From: Pseudolactococcus chungangensis CAU 28 = DSM 22330
GTDB taxonomy: Bacteria; Bacillota; Bacilli; Lactobacillales; Streptococcaceae
DNA: 64,000 nt
NCBI RefSeq assembly: GCF_002441885.1
Contig: NZ_JXJT01000001.1
Location: 185,187-249,186, forward strand
Direction: 5' to 3'
This document shows positions 26,779 through 36,333 of the stretch, in pieces. The notes under the pieces are model-generated. The model had not been told where the DNA came from. It worked only from the letters and a program-made list of their open reading frames with translations, and ran no database searches. The translations under genes and the position numbers were made by a program. The stretch's first letter is position 1, and the number at the start of each line of letters is the position of its first letter.

Positions 26779-27023
26779 TGATTATATATTTATTGTATCG
26801 CCTCATCACAGTTTATGAATGGCTTTTGATTATCTATGCTTTACTGAGTTGGGCACCGGATTTAAGAAATAGTCAAGTTGGCAGAATCATCGGACAGTTA
26901 TCTCGTCCGTTTTTGTCGATTTTTGACCGTTTACCCCTTCAATTTGCCGGGCTCGACTTTACAATTGTCGTTGCCGTTATCGCCCTGAACTGTATCCAAC
27001 GTTTGTTGTTGATGATTTTCTGA
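26778..27023 (+). CDS. YggT/YlmG family membrane protein
   Basis: This 81-residue protein has two membrane helices (about 3-25 and 55-80) joined by a loop that contains the family motif SWAPDLRNSQVGRIIGQLSRPFLSIFDRLPL (given by position: residues about 24-53). It is part of the division-linked ylm cluster. The role is suspected in membrane or osmotic organisation but is not well defined. Start and stop overlap the neighbours by 1 nt (TGATG). Confidence 0.9.
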   Translation: MIIYLLYRLITVYEWLLIIYALLSWAPDLRNSQVGRIIGQLSRPFLSIFDRLPLQFAGLDFTIVVAVIALNCIQRLLLMIF

Positions 27024-27820
27024 TGACACAAGCAATTTATCAACACTTTCGATCCACAGAACGAGCTTTTATTGATAAAGCCTCTGACTGGCTTACGAGC
27101 GTAATTGACAGCTATAGCTTAGTTACCACAGATTTTTTAAATCCGAGACAAGTCTTTATTTTAACGACTTTGGTGCAGGGGCAACATGCGTCGAACATTC
27201 AGATGTTCACTAGTTCAATTATCGCTGAAACAGAGTATGTGAAGGTGATTTTAGCACCGACTTATTATCAACTGGAGAAAGCTGATTTTGAGATGGCTTG
27301 CCTACAGATTGACTTTGCCAGTAAATTTGTCACACTCAAACATTCACAAATCCTTGGCACCTTATTAGGTGAGACGGGACTTGAACGCTCTAAAATTGGC
27401 GATATCGTCGTTCATGACACTTTTGCGCAAGTTTTTATGGATGCTAAATTAGCAACATTGATAACGGACAGCATTCATAAAATTGCGCGCAGCGGTGTTA
27501 AAATTCGAGAAATTGACGTGACAAAATTCGTGAGCACAACTGAACAAGCTGTTACGAAAACTGTTACCTTATCAAGTTTGCGATTAGATAAAGCCATTGC
27601 AAGTGTCTTCAATATGTCTCGCAATTTAGCACAAAATTTGATACAATCAAATAAAGCTAAAGTCAATTATACAGAAGTCTTGCGAAATGATTTTGAGCTA
27701 GTTGCTGGTGATTTGGTTAGTATTCGAGGTCTTGGCCGAATAGAAATCGGACAAACACTCGGGTTAACGAAAAAAGATAAAGTCAGAGTTGAAGTCCAAT
27801 TCATCTCAAACAAAAAGTAA
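27023..27820 (+). CDS. YlmH/RqcP2-like RNA-binding protein (S4 domain)
   Basis: This 265-residue protein has an N-terminal helical domain, a central domain (about 75-170), and a C-terminal S4 RNA-binding fold (about 185-250, with LRLDKAIASVFNMSRNLAQNLIQ). In Bacillus, YlmH acts in ribosome-associated quality control on the 50S subunit with peptidyl-tRNA. It ends the overlapping ylm chain; a 100-nt gap then separates it from divIVA. The start overlaps the ylmG stop. Confidence 0.88.
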   Translation: MTQAIYQHFRSTERAFIDKASDWLTSVIDSYSLVTTDFLNPRQVFILTTLVQGQHASNIQMFTSSIIAETEYVKVILAPTYYQLEKADFEMACLQIDFASKFVTLKHSQILGTLLGETGLERSKIGDIVVHDTFAQVFMDAKLATLITDSIHKIARSGVKIREIDVTKFVSTTEQAVTKTVTLSSLRLDKAIASVFNMSRNLAQNLIQSNKAKVNYTEVLRNDFELVAGDLVSIRGLGRIEIGQTLGLTKKDKVRVEVQFISNKK

Positions 27821-27851
27821 ATTGACTTTTGACGATGTGTGACGTATCTCA

Positions 27852-27887
27852 TTAAAATTTGTTTTGATATTGAGTCACAAATTTTAA
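27852..27887 (+). promoter_or_regulatory. Long hairpin in the divIVA leader
   Basis: TTAAAATTTGT and ACAAATTTTAA form a perfect 11-bp A/T stem with a 14-nt loop, 37 nt before the divIVA ATG. There is no T-run after it. It may guard or process the message between ylmH and divIVA. Confidence 0.4.
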
Positions 27888-27923
27888 GGTAACAAAAATG
27901 AATGATAATAGGAGGTAGCACCT

Positions 27924-28628
27924 ATGACTTTAAATAGTTTAGATGTTCAAAATAAAACGTTTCCAACCAAGATGCGTGGCTACAATAAAGCTGACGTTGA
28001 CGACTTTCTCGATTTAATTATTCGAGACTATGACACATTTGCCGAAAAGATAAAAGACCAAGAACGTGAATTGAAAAGTCTACGCGAACGTGTAGAATAC
28101 TTTGAAGGTATGAAAGAATCGTTGAATAAGTCAATCGTTGTTGCACAAAGTGCCGCAGATAATTTGAAAGAACAAGCAATCAACGAGGCAAATGGCGTGA
28201 CATCTGAAGCGGGTCAAAAAGCACAATATATTTTGGAATCTGCTAAAAAAGAAGCTGGCGTTATTCTCAATTCAGCCTCAGACGATGCCCGTCGTTTGGT
28301 TAAAGAAACCGATGAATTAAAACGGAAAATGCGTATTTACCACCAACGTATGATGCTGATGGTAGAAGCACAACTCGAAGGTATCAAATCTCACGAATGG
28401 GAAGAAATTCTTAAACCAACCGCGACTTATATCGGAGATGGTGAAGAGAAATTGAAAGAAATTATTGAGAGCCATGAAGGAAATACGGTGCAAATTAGTC
28501 ACACCGTTAGTCAAGTTTCAGATATTCTTGATGCAGAAGAAAATGAAACAAGGATAGAAACACCAGAAACAGTCGAAGCGGTTGACTCAGGTGATTCAGA
28601 AAAAGAAACAACAGATTCTGAAGTTTAA
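27924..28628 (+). CDS. divIVA: Cell division/septum protein DivIVA
   Basis: This 234-residue coiled-coil protein recognises curved membrane and recruits partners to the septum and poles. The N-terminal membrane-binding domain (about 1-55) has the conserved FPTKMRGYNKADVDDFLD. It is followed by long coiled coils (about 30-160) and a disordered acidic C-terminus (about 190-234) rich in Glu, Thr and Ser. It has a very strong ribosome binding site (aggaggtag). It is the last gene of the ftsA-divIVA run. Confidence 0.93.
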   Translation: MTLNSLDVQNKTFPTKMRGYNKADVDDFLDLIIRDYDTFAEKIKDQERELKSLRERVEYFEGMKESLNKSIVVAQSAADNLKEQAINEANGVTSEAGQKAQYILESAKKEAGVILNSASDDARRLVKETDELKRKMRIYHQRMMLMVEAQLEGIKSHEWEEILKPTATYIGDGEEKLKEIIESHEGNTVQISHTVSQVSDILDAEENETRIETPETVEAVDSGDSEKETTDSEV

Positions 28629-28629
28629 A

Positions 28630-28870
28630 AAACAAGCACAGTTCATAAACGAATATGTCCAGCGAGCAAGAGATGGTGGAAGCCTTGCAATCCCTTCGTT
28701 TTTGAATATCACCTTGTTTACAACTCATGCTTGCTTAGCTATTTAGCAGGAAAGTCTAGTTTGAGAGAAAATAATAGTTTGGTCTACTTTATCTGACTTT
28801 TGAGGCTTGAGTCATCAGGTGAATTAGGGTGGTATCACGGCTTTTCGTCCCTTGCGAAGGGCTTTTTTGT
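28630..28870 (+). ncRNA. T-box leader specific for isoleucine
   Basis: Stem I spans about 28660-28730. Its specifier loop holds GAATATCACC, with ATC (Ile) at 28708-28710. The T-box sequence AGGGTGGTATCACG is at 28826-28839, where TGGT can pair with the ACCA end of uncharged tRNA-Ile. The terminator stem GTCCCTT-gcg-AAGGGC with T7 ends at about 28868. It should raise ileS transcription when tRNA-Ile is uncharged. Confidence 0.88.
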
Positions 28871-29122
28871 TTTTTTGGCGCGATAACTGCGTTAGCTTTC
28901 AGCTCCCAACCCCAAGGTTGCGTCGCTTCATCTGCCTTGTTCTCGAGCCAAAAATTAAAAACTGGTTATAAGTTATAATATGCGGAGATTTCGGTAGATT
29001 TCATCTTATAACTACTGAAAAGTACCACAGCTGCTAGTTTACGTAAACTATAAATTAAAAATAAAAGAAAGTGAGGCGTTGCGCTAATTTGTGAAATTAT
29101 CACGGTTAGCTCATAACTGAAT
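28871..29122 (+). other. Leader between the T-box and ileS; no gene seen
   Basis: About 250 nt with no coding frame. It contains a TATAAT at 28974-28979 and a perfect 16-bp palindrome TAGTTTACGTAAACTA at 29035-29050. No ribosome binding site is seen next to the ileS start. A second promoter or additional regulation is possible. Confidence 0.4.
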
Positions 29123-31921
29123 ATGAAAATTAAAGAAACCTTGAATCTAGGAAAAACAGCTTTTCCAATGCGTGCTGGTTTGCCTAACAAAGAGCCAAAA
29201 ATGCAAGAAGCTTGGGATGAAGCTAATCTTTATGCTTATCGCTTGAAGGAAAACGAAGGGAAACCATCGTTTGTCCTTCATGATGGCCCTCCCTATGCTA
29301 ATGGTGATATCCATGTCGGCCATGCGATGAACAAAATTTCTAAAGACATCATCATTCGTTATAAAAATATGGCTGGATTCCGTGCGCCTTACGTACCAGG
29401 TTGGGACACACACGGTCTACCTATCGAGCAAGTGTTGACGAAAAAAGGGATTAAACGTAAGGAACTTGATCGTGCTGAATATCTTCGGATGTGTCGCGAT
29501 TATGCCTTGACGCAAGTAGACTTGCAACGCAAAGGTTTCAAGTCTTTGGGCGTTTTAGGCGATTGGGAAAATCCTTATGTCACTTTGCAGCCGGAATTTG
29601 AAGCAGCGCAAATTCGCGTTTTTGGTCAAATGTCTGACAACGGCTATATTTATAAAGGTGCTAAACCAATCTACTGGTCACCATCATCTGAAAGTTCGCT
29701 TGCAGAAGCAGAAATTGAATATCAAGATGTTCGTTCTGCATCGATTTATGTCGCTTTTAAGGCAACAGATACCAAAGGACTTTTGCCTGAAGGTGTGGAA
29801 TTCGTCATCTGGACAACAACACCATGGACAATTCCATCAAACTTGGGTATCTTTGCACATCCTGATTATGATTACGTTCTTGTTGTAGTTAATGACCGTC
29901 AATTTGTCATTGCCTCAGAACTATTGAACACAGTTGCTGAAAAACTAGAGTGGACAGATTATAAAGTCCTACAAACAATCAAAGGTTCAGAGCTCGATGG
30001 TATGGTTGCCAAACATCCTTTCTACGACCGTGATACCTTAGTTATGAACGCAGAATATGTGACCCTTGATTCTGGTACGGGACTTGTCCATGTCGCACCA
30101 GGTCATGGTGAAGATGACTATTTCTTCAGTCGTAAATACAAACTTGGTGTCTTATCACCAATTGATGACCGTGGCTACTATACAGATGAAGCACCAGGAC
30201 TTGAAGGGCTCTTCTACGATGAAGGTAATAAAAAAGTCACAGAGTGGCTGGAAGAAAACAAGGCACTATTGAAACTTGAATTCTTCACCCACAGCTACCC
30301 ACATGACTGGCGTACGAAAAAACCAGTGATTTTCCGGGCCACACCACAATGGTTCGCCTCAATTGACAAATTCCGCGAAAATATCTTGAGCGAAGTTGAA
30401 AACGTTGACTGGATTGTGCCATGGGGTAAAACACGTCTTTACAACATGATTCGTGACCGTGGCGACTGGGTGATCAGCCGTCAGCGCGCATGGGGTGTGC
30501 CACTACCAATCTTCTATGCTGAAGACGGAACGGCCATCATTACGTCTGAAACGACCGAACACATTGCCCAGCTTTTCGCTGAACATGGTTCTATCATTTG
30601 GTGGGAGCGTGATGCGAAAGACCTGTTGCCGGTAGGCTTTACACACCCAGGCTCACCAAACGGTGAATTTACTAAAGAAACGGATATCATGGATGTCTGG
30701 TTTGATAGTGGTTCATCTTGGAACGGTGTTTTGAATGCTCGTCCAGAGTTGACCTATCCTGCTGACCTCTACCTAGAAGGTTCTGACCAATATCGGGGTT
30801 GGTTTAATTCATCAATTACAACCTCCGTTGCGGTTAACGGCATTGCACCCTATAAAGCCGTCTTGTCACAAGGCTTTGTCCAAGATGCTAAAGGTCGCAA
30901 ATTCTCTAAATCATTAGGTAATGGGATTGCACCAAAAGATGTCACAAAACAATACGGCGCAGATATTCTTCGCCTTTGGGTGGCTAGTGTTGATAACACA
31001 TCTGACGTGCGTGTCTCAATGGATTTGATTGGGCAAACATCAGAAGCCTACCGTAAAATCAGAAATACCCTTCGTTTCTTGATTGCCAACACATCAGACT
31101 TTGATAAAACAAAAGATGCAGTTGCATTTGAAGATTTAAAAGGTTCAGATAAATACTTACTCGTGAGATTGAACCAAGTTATCCAAGCTGTTCGTGAAGC
31201 CTATGACCGTTATAATTTCATGGAAGTTTACCGGACAATTTTTAACTTCTTGACGAATGATTTATCAGCTTTCTATCTCGATTTTGCCAAAGACATTGTC
31301 TACATTGAAACAGCAAATTCAACTGAGCGCAGACGTATGCAGACAGTCATGTATGCTATTTTAGTCAAATTGACAAAATTATTGGTGCCCATTATACCGC
31401 ATACTGCTGAGGAGATTTGGACTTACCTTGAGCAAGAAGAGGAAGCCTACGCTTACTTGACTGAGATGCCATCTGCTGAGCTTATCCCAGATGCAGCGGA
31501 AATGCTTGATTTCTGGTCAGCATTCTTGGAATTCCGTACGAGTGTACACAAGGCCCTGGAAATGGCACGTGATGAGAAAGTCATCGGTAAATCTTTGGAG
31601 GCTAGCGTGACGGTCTATCCAGATGAAGCGACGCGCGTCTTATTAGCAAGTGTTGCAGAGACAGAAAATGTTGCAACACTACTGATCGTCTCAGAATTTA
31701 TCGTCTCTCATCAAGCAGCACCTGAAAATGCTGTAAAAGTAGGAGATACAGCACTTACGGTTGCACATGCTAGTGGTGAAGTTTGTCAACGTTGTCGTCG
31801 AATTGATGAAACAGTTGGCACAAATGCTCACCCACACTTAGCAGAATTTTGTGATCATTGTGCGAGCATTGTTGCTACAGAATTTCCTGATGCAGTTGCT
31901 GAGGGGTTTGAAGTGAAATAA
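29123..31921 (+). CDS. ileS: Isoleucyl-tRNA synthetase
   Basis: This 932-residue class I synthetase has the HIGH motif as HVGHAMNK (about residue 67), KMSKS as KFSKS (about 594-598), and an editing (CP1) domain (about 200-400) for valine clearance. The C-terminal zinc knuckle has four Cys (CQRCR and CDHC, about 887-915). The length is normal for the short bacterial type. The start is from family alignment, since no Shine-Dalgarno lies before it. Control is by the T-box. Confidence 0.97.
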   Translation: MKIKETLNLGKTAFPMRAGLPNKEPKMQEAWDEANLYAYRLKENEGKPSFVLHDGPPYANGDIHVGHAMNKISKDIIIRYKNMAGFRAPYVPGWDTHGLPIEQVLTKKGIKRKELDRAEYLRMCRDYALTQVDLQRKGFKSLGVLGDWENPYVTLQPEFEAAQIRVFGQMSDNGYIYKGAKPIYWSPSSESSLAEAEIEYQDVRSASIYVAFKATDTKGLLPEGVEFVIWTTTPWTIPSNLGIFAHPDYDYVLVVVNDRQFVIASELLNTVAEKLEWTDYKVLQTIKGSELDGMVAKHPFYDRDTLVMNAEYVTLDSGTGLVHVAPGHGEDDYFFSRKYKLGVLSPIDDRGYYTDEAPGLEGLFYDEGNKKVTEWLEENKALLKLEFFTHSYPHDWRTKKPVIFRATPQWFASIDKFRENILSEVENVDWIVPWGKTRLYNMIRDRGDWVISRQRAWGVPLPIFYAEDGTAIITSETTEHIAQLFAEHGSIIWWERDAKDLLPVGFTHPGSPNGEFTKETDIMDVWFDSGSSWNGVLNARPELTYPADLYLEGSDQYRGWFNSSITTSVAVNGIAPYKAVLSQGFVQDAKGRKFSKSLGNGIAPKDVTKQYGADILRLWVASVDNTSDVRVSMDLIGQTSEAYRKIRNTLRFLIANTSDFDKTKDAVAFEDLKGSDKYLLVRLNQVIQAVREAYDRYNFMEVYRTIFNFLTNDLSAFYLDFAKDIVYIETANSTERRRMQTVMYAILVKLTKLLVPIIPHTAEEIWTYLEQEEEAYAYLTEMPSAELIPDAAEMLDFWSAFLEFRTSVHKALEMARDEKVIGKSLEASVTVYPDEATRVLLASVAETENVATLLIVSEFIVSHQAAPENAVKVGDTALTVAHASGEVCQRCRRIDETVGTNAHPHLAEFCDHCASIVATEFPDAVAEGFEVK

Positions 31922-31930
31922 TGTTGCAAA

Positions 31931-31960
31931 AAAAAATCAGACTTACGCCTGATTTTTTTT
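31931..31960 (+). terminator. Terminator of ileS
   Basis: AAAAAATCAG-acttacgc-CTGATTTTTT with T8, 10 nt after the stop codon. Confidence 0.85.
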
Positions 31961-32069
31961 GAGTTTGATAATGCGATAATAAGAGTGTAGATAAGGGTAT
32001 CTACAGAATTAACTCATGTAAATTAATGTATCACGATGGACAACAGACTAAAAAATGTGACATCTGATA

Positions 32070-32075
32070 CAATAA
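32070..32075 (+). promoter_or_regulatory. Extended -10 box of the LiaX-like operon
   Basis: TGA-TACAAT about 25 nt before the ATG of the LiaX-like gene. Upstream, CAGACT and a spaced ATCTGA form an imperfect dyad that could be a response-regulator site. That part is weak. Confidence 0.4.
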
Positions 32076-32099
32076 CAACTCAAAAGAAAGTGTGACGAT

Positions 32100-33335
32100 A
32101 TGAATAATCAAAAAGAAAGAATCATGGATTTGATGCGTAAAGGCATCATTACCGAAAGTGAAGCAATAGAATTGCTAGAAAAAGCTGGGTTAAATCAAGA
32201 AACAGTATCTGGCGATGAGACAGGACAAAAAACTGATAAAGATGGTTATCAAACAGAATCATCAGAAGCGGTTAAACAGTTTGTCAATCAAGCAGGTTCT
32301 CTTGTGAAAAGTCTTTTCCAATCCGCTAAAAAATCTGTCGATAATAATGTGGATTTCAGTAACGGTTTTCCAAGCCTTAAATATGTCTCAAAATCAGATT
32401 TCAAGGCATTTGAAGGGGACATTAAAGATATCACAGTTTCAGCAACATCTGGTGATGTGACAGTTATCACAAAAGATATCGACAAAACGATTATCGAAAC
32501 AACTTACAAAGTATACGGTGGTGTGACAGAAGATGCCTTGGAAGATTTCTTACGTGATAATGTCATTATTGAACTTGATCAAGGTGAATTAGTTGTCAAC
32601 GTTAAGAGCAAACGGATTGTTGTTGAAATGACAATTACACTCGCTGCTAGTCAAATTGAAGATGCTAAGTTTGATGTAGTTAATGGTACGACGATTATTA
32701 AAGACCTTGTCGCACAAGACCTCAATATTAAAAAAGCAAATGGTGATTTGAGCATTTTAGGTGGTAATTTTGAGCACGTGACTGTTAAAGCAGTCAATGG
32801 TGAACTCAAATTGGTCACGAACTTTGATACAGCTGATATTAACAGCGTCAATGGTGAGATTTTAGTGACAGCAACATCAATGTCTGCTGAAAATCTCAAA
32901 GTTAAAAATGTTAACGGAGATGTCAAAATCTCAGTACCTAACAACATTGGTGTTGTTGGTTATGTTAAAACAACATTTGGCAAGTATAAAACACGTATTG
33001 CACTTGATAACCCACTTGAAATTACCAAAAATGGGGCTGCTCTAATCAGAACAGCGACCAACAGTTTGACCCTAGATATTGCAACCAATACGGGTAGTAT
33101 CTGGTTAAAAGATGGTGAGGTAGCGTATCAAGAGACTGCAACAGCACCTGTCACACCAGTTCAAACTGAGGAAACGAAATCGGGACAGGTAACTGAAACA
33201 CCAGAAACAACAATACCAGAAAAAATTGAACAATCTGAGCCAACGGTTGTTCCAGAAGTTGATAACTCAAAATTTGATACAATTTTAGAAAACAAACCAG
33301 ATGATGAAAGTGAGGTGAAGCAAAACCATGAGTAA
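32100..33335 (+). CDS. LiaX-like envelope-stress protein (DUF4097)
   Basis: This 411-residue protein has an N-terminal helical segment (about 1-30, KERIMDLMRKGIITESEAIELLEKAG) typical of SHOCT/LiaX-type modules. A Gln/Ser linker follows, then a long beta-rich DUF4097 domain (about 100-340) with repeated short 'VNG' turns, and a Thr/Pro/Glu tail. Enterococcal LiaX senses cell-envelope attack by antimicrobial peptides. No signal peptide or membrane helix is visible. It overlaps pspC by 8 nt, a pairing seen in Firmicute stress operons. Confidence 0.8.
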   Translation: MNNQKERIMDLMRKGIITESEAIELLEKAGLNQETVSGDETGQKTDKDGYQTESSEAVKQFVNQAGSLVKSLFQSAKKSVDNNVDFSNGFPSLKYVSKSDFKAFEGDIKDITVSATSGDVTVITKDIDKTIIETTYKVYGGVTEDALEDFLRDNVIIELDQGELVVNVKSKRIVVEMTITLAASQIEDAKFDVVNGTTIIKDLVAQDLNIKKANGDLSILGGNFEHVTVKAVNGELKLVTNFDTADINSVNGEILVTATSMSAENLKVKNVNGDVKISVPNNIGVVGYVKTTFGKYKTRIALDNPLEITKNGAALIRTATNSLTLDIATNTGSIWLKDGEVAYQETATAPVTPVQTEETKSGQVTETPETTIPEKIEQSEPTVVPEVDNSKFDTILENKPDDESEVKQNHE

Positions 33336-33651
33336 ACAATTGACAAAATCAAGAACCAATAAAAAAGTTTCAGGTGTGATTGGTGGCATTGGTGAGTATT
33401 TTGGTTGGAGTTCCGATGTCATTACTATCGTTCGGATTGTCTATGCTGTTTTAGCTTTGACAAGCTTTGGCTCTCTCCTACTAATTTATATTGTCGCAGC
33501 AATTGTCATGCCGCAACCAACTCGAAATGAATGGAAAAATAAACAGGATTTTTCTGGATTTTCACAATGGCCTGGAGACAAGCCAACACAAAAAAATAAA
33601 AAGAAAGATGTGACACCTTTTGATGATGATGACGATTGGTCACAATTCTAA
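33328..33651 (+). CDS. PspC domain protein
   Basis: This 107-residue protein has the PspC domain in residues 1-65: the KVSGVIGGIGEYFGW block followed by one membrane helix (about 38-65, LALTSFGSLLLIYIVAAIVM). A hydrophilic C-terminal tail ends in a run of five Asp. PspC proteins respond to membrane stress, and in lactococci such a gene is induced by cell-wall-active agents. It overlaps the LiaX-like gene and shares its promoter. Confidence 0.88.
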   Translation: MSKQLTKSRTNKKVSGVIGGIGEYFGWSSDVITIVRIVYAVLALTSFGSLLLIYIVAAIVMPQPTRNEWKNKQDFSGFSQWPGDKPTQKNKKKDVTPFDDDDDWSQF

Positions 33652-33673
33652 AGGCGAACATATCAGCAGAAAT

Positions 33674-33706
33674 AACGTTTCATCTGACCACAGATGGAAC
33701 GTTTTT
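33674..33706 (+). terminator. Terminator of the LiaX-like/pspC operon
   Basis: AACGTTTCATCTG-acca-CAGATGGAACGTT with T5; a 13-bp stem with one mismatch. Confidence 0.85.
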
Positions 33707-33716
33707 CTATAATTTT

Positions 33717-33725
33717 TGATATAAT
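33717..33725 (+). promoter_or_regulatory. Extended -10 box of hprK
   Basis: TGA-TATAAT at 33717-33725 (TATAAT 33720-33725). It would produce a leader of about 230 nt before the hprK ATG, which holds two copies of the repeated element. Confidence 0.5.
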
Positions 33726-33798
33726 AAAAACAAGTCAATCTTATTTTATCTGTTCAGATAAAGAATGATGGGAAATGCCTTTAAAAAGGAATGTGCCA

Positions 33799-33859
33799 CT
33801 TGGATATAGCGACAGCGTAGGTCAAGTTTCAAGCATTTACTAGAATAATGCGCAGAAAG
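33799..33859 (+). repeat. Leader element, copy A (upstream of hprK)
   Basis: A 61-nt unit from CTTGGATATAGCGAC to GCAGAAAG. It contains the block GGTCAAGTTTCAAG and the hairpin GCATT-tactagaat-AATGC. It is nearly identical outside the hairpin loop to copy B. Confidence 0.75.
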
Positions 33860-33891
33860 ACTTTGAGCGGACAGAGTTCGCGAATGCCCCC

Positions 33892-33953
33892 CTTGGATGT
33901 AGCAATAGCGTAGATCAAGTTTCAAGCATTCATCAAAATGAATGCGCAGAAAG
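33892..33953 (+). repeat. Leader element, copy B (adjacent to the hprK ribosome binding site)
   Basis: A 62-nt unit from CTTGGATGTAGCAAT to GCAGAAAG, 93 nt downstream of copy A. Of the 52 non-loop bases, 48 match copy A. The hairpin is GCATTCAT-caaa-ATGAATGC: the loop sequence differs but the stem is kept and lengthened. It ends 9 nt before the hprK ATG. Confidence 0.75.
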
Positions 33954-33962
33954 GGAAATATT

Positions 33963-34886
33963 ATGGTGATAACAGTCGCTGAATTAATTGAAAAAATTAA
34001 ATTTGATGTGATTTATACGTCGGAAGACGCATTGAAAAAAGAAATAACGACTTCTGATGTGACTCGTCCAGGCTTAGAAATGACGGGTTATTTAGAATAC
34101 TATACGCCAGAACGGATTCAACTTTTTGGGATGAAAGAATGGTCTTATATTCAAAATGTCATTGGTGATAATCGCTATGATTTACTAAAAAATGTGGTGA
34201 CAGATGCAACACCTGCCATTATCGTTGCAAGAGGCTTACCGATTCCAGATGAAATGATTAGCGTGGCTAAAAAACGTGATACTGTTCTTTTACAATCAAC
34301 AGAACCAACAAGTCGACTGAATGGCGCGATAACAGCCTTTCTAGATGAAAAACTGTCAACTCGGACAACCGTCCATGGTGTGCTCATGGATATTTTTGGG
34401 GTGGGTGTGCTCATTCAAGGGTCATCTGGCATCGGGAAATCTGAAACTGGTTTGGAGCTTATCAAGCGCGGTCATCGTTTAGTCGCAGACGACCGTGTTG
34501 ATGTTTACCAAAAAGATGAATTTACAGTCATGGGTGAACCTGCCGAAATCCTTCGGCATTTGATTGAACTACGTGGTGTTGGTATTATTGATGTGATGAG
34601 TCTTTTTGGTGCTGGAGCTGTCATGGATAGCTCGCAAATTGATTTGAGCGTTTACTTGGAAAAATTTGAAAAAGGTAATACTTATGATCGTCTCGGTAAC
34701 GGAGAGACGACTATTGATTTTTCAGGTGTTCCTGTGCCACAAGTTAAAATTCCAGTTACAACTGGTCGAAACGTGTCAGTCATTATTGAGGCAGCGGTCA
34801 TGAATTTCCGTGCAAAAAATATGGGCTTTGATGCAACAAAGATGTTTGAAGAACGTCTATCTAATCTGATTGCGAAGAATTCATAA
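33963..34886 (+). CDS. hprK: HPr kinase/phosphorylase
   Basis: This 307-residue bifunctional enzyme phosphorylates and dephosphorylates Ser46 of HPr, which controls carbon catabolite repression through CcpA. It has the Walker [10 protein letters not shown] (about 154-162) and the HprK signature [14 protein letters not shown] (about 206-219). ATG 33963 is used because of the gaaaggg upstream; the open frame from 33942 lies inside the leader repeat. It overlaps lgt by 1 nt, as in streptococci. The 5' leader carries the tandem element. Confidence 0.95.
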   Translation: MVITVAELIEKIKFDVIYTSEDALKKEITTSDVTRPGLEMTGYLEYYTPERIQLFGMKEWSYIQNVIGDNRYDLLKNVVTDATPAIIVARGLPIPDEMISVAKKRDTVLLQSTEPTSRLNGAITAFLDEKLSTRTTVHGVLMDIFGVGVLIQGSSGIGKSETGLELIKRGHRLVADDRVDVYQKDEFTVMGEPAEILRHLIELRGVGIIDVMSLFGAGAVMDSSQIDLSVYLEKFEKGNTYDRLGNGETTIDFSGVPVPQVKIPVTTGRNVSVIIEAAVMNFRAKNMGFDATKMFEERLSNLIAKNS

Positions 34887-35683
34887 TGGGACAATTATTT
34901 TTAGCGATTAGTCCAATCGCACTTAAACTTGGACCATTTGAAATTCGTTGGTATGCCTTGTGTATTGTGACAGGTGTTGTAGTGGCTGTTTGGTTGGCAA
35001 TGAAAGAAGCACCACGTCAAAAAATTAAGCCAGATGATATTTTAGATTTTATTTTGATTGCTTTTCCAGTCTCAATAATTGGCGCACGCCTCTACTATGT
35101 CTTGTTTGATTTTGACACTTATCGTCAGAATCCGGCTGAGATTTTTGTCATCTGGCATGGTGGACTCGCTATTTATGGTGGCTTGATTGCAGGGGCTGCC
35201 ACACTATTCATTTTTTCATACTACAAAATGATTGCACCTCTTGATTTTCTGGATATTGCCGTGCCGGGTGTCTTAGTTGCACAAGCCATGGGACGTTGGG
35301 GCAATTTCTTTAATCAAGAAGCATTCGGTAAAGCAGTCAACTCATTAGACTACCTACCTAGCTTTATAAAAAAACAAATGTATATTGACAACAGCTACCG
35401 AACTCCAACATTCCTCTATGAATCCTCATGGAATCTCATCGGGTTCATTCTCGTCATGAGTCTACGCCATCGACTTAAAGGATTAAAATCAGGAGATATC
35501 GTAGCCTTCTACCTTGTATGGTATGGCATCGGACGATTCGTGATTGAAGGGATGCGAACCGATAGCCTCATGCTAGGCCCAATCCGCATCTCACAAGCCC
35601 TATCGCTAGTCCTTGTCGTAGGTGGCATCATCCTAGTTTTAGTCAATCATAAAATAAGCAAATATTTCCTTAATAAGCAGTAA
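34886..35683 (+). CDS. lgt: Prolipoprotein diacylglyceryl transferase
   Basis: This 265-residue membrane enzyme adds diacylglycerol to the lipobox cysteine of prolipoproteins. It has seven membrane segments and the Lgt signature [13 protein letters not shown] (about 136-148), with the essential Arg and the following Glu. [11 protein letters not shown] (about 88-98) is the conserved loop. The start overlaps the hprK stop (TAATG), and the two are co-transcribed in most streptococci. Confidence 0.95.
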   Translation: MGQLFLAISPIALKLGPFEIRWYALCIVTGVVVAVWLAMKEAPRQKIKPDDILDFILIAFPVSIIGARLYYVLFDFDTYRQNPAEIFVIWHGGLAIYGGLIAGAATLFIFSYYKMIAPLDFLDIAVPGVLVAQAMGRWGNFFNQEAFGKAVNSLDYLPSFIKKQMYIDNSYRTPTFLYESSWNLIGFILVMSLRHRLKGLKSGDIVAFYLVWYGIGRFVIEGMRTDSLMLGPIRISQALSLVLVVGGIILVLVNHKISKYFLNKQ

Positions 35684-35685
35684 TT

Positions 35686-35694
35686 TGTTATAAT
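35686..35694 (+). promoter_or_regulatory. Extended -10 box of the DUF948 gene
   Basis: TGT-TATAAT at 35686-35694 right after the lgt stop, followed by a leader of about 100 nt with the stem GGCTTA...TAAGCT. Confidence 0.5.
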
Positions 35695-35798
35695 TCAAGT
35701 AGAAGTATCGTCGTTTTGGATAATGGTCGTGGCTTAGCGAGATTAAGCTGTTATTAGTATCAAGAAAACGAAAGTAACATATATAGAAAGAGGTAGGT

Positions 35799-36197
35799 AT
35801 GGGAGAGATAGCATTGATTATTATCGCTGTTGCTGCAGCAGTCTTAGTGATATTTTTGGTCGTTTTAATTGTCAAGTTCATGAAAACGGTTGATGAAATG
35901 AATCGAACGATTGCAGTTGTGACACAAGATACAGACATTCTACTTAAACAAGCAGATACGTTAATGGCTAAGACGAACACCCTGCTTGACGATATGAATA
36001 GAAAAATCGCCACAATTGACCCACTTTTTACAGCTGTTGCAGATTTATCTGAAAGCGTCTCTAAAATGAATCGCTCTGGTAACGACTTTGCAACCAGATT
36101 TAAAGGAAAGGCAGCCAATGCAGGTAAAGCAACAGCTATCGTTACCTTGGGACGTAGTGCCGGTAAATTCTTTAATCGAAAAAAAAGCAGAGCATAA
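35799..36197 (+). CDS. DUF948 family membrane protein
   Basis: This 132-residue protein has an N-terminal membrane helix (about 4-30) and a cytosolic or extracytoplasmic coiled coil (about 32-90, regular heptads). The C-terminus is basic (GRSAGKFFNRKKSRA). It matches the small general-stress YtxG-like family found before YtxH-type proteins in Gram-positive bacteria. The function is unknown. The spacing to the YtxH-like gene is 136 nt, with its own leader element between. Confidence 0.8.
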   Translation: MGEIALIIIAVAAAVLVIFLVVLIVKFMKTVDEMNRTIAVVTQDTDILLKQADTLMAKTNTLLDDMNRKIATIDPLFTAVADLSESVSKMNRSGNDFATRFKGKAANAGKATAIVTLGRSAGKFFNRKKSRA

Positions 36198-36225
36198 TGC
36201 TAGTTTAACTTGGAGTATACATCTT

Positions 36226-36325
36226 AAAGACTTTGAGTGGATGAAATTTGTAAATGATGCCGTTTAGGCGACATGACAACGAAGGTCAAGTTTTAAGACT
36301 TGACTTTGTGAAATTTCAAAAAGGA
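36226..36325 (+). repeat. Leader element upstream of the YtxH-like gene
   Basis: It begins AAAGACTTTGAGTGGATGA, close to the start that precedes copy B at hprK (AAAGACTTTGAGCGGACAGA). Then GATGCC and the core GGCGACATGACAACGAAGGTCAAGTTTTAAG follow; the last part pairs as GTCAAG-ttttaaga-CTTGAC. It ends in AAAAAGGAG, the ribosome binding site. Confidence 0.65.
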
Positions 36326-36333
36326 GAAAAATA

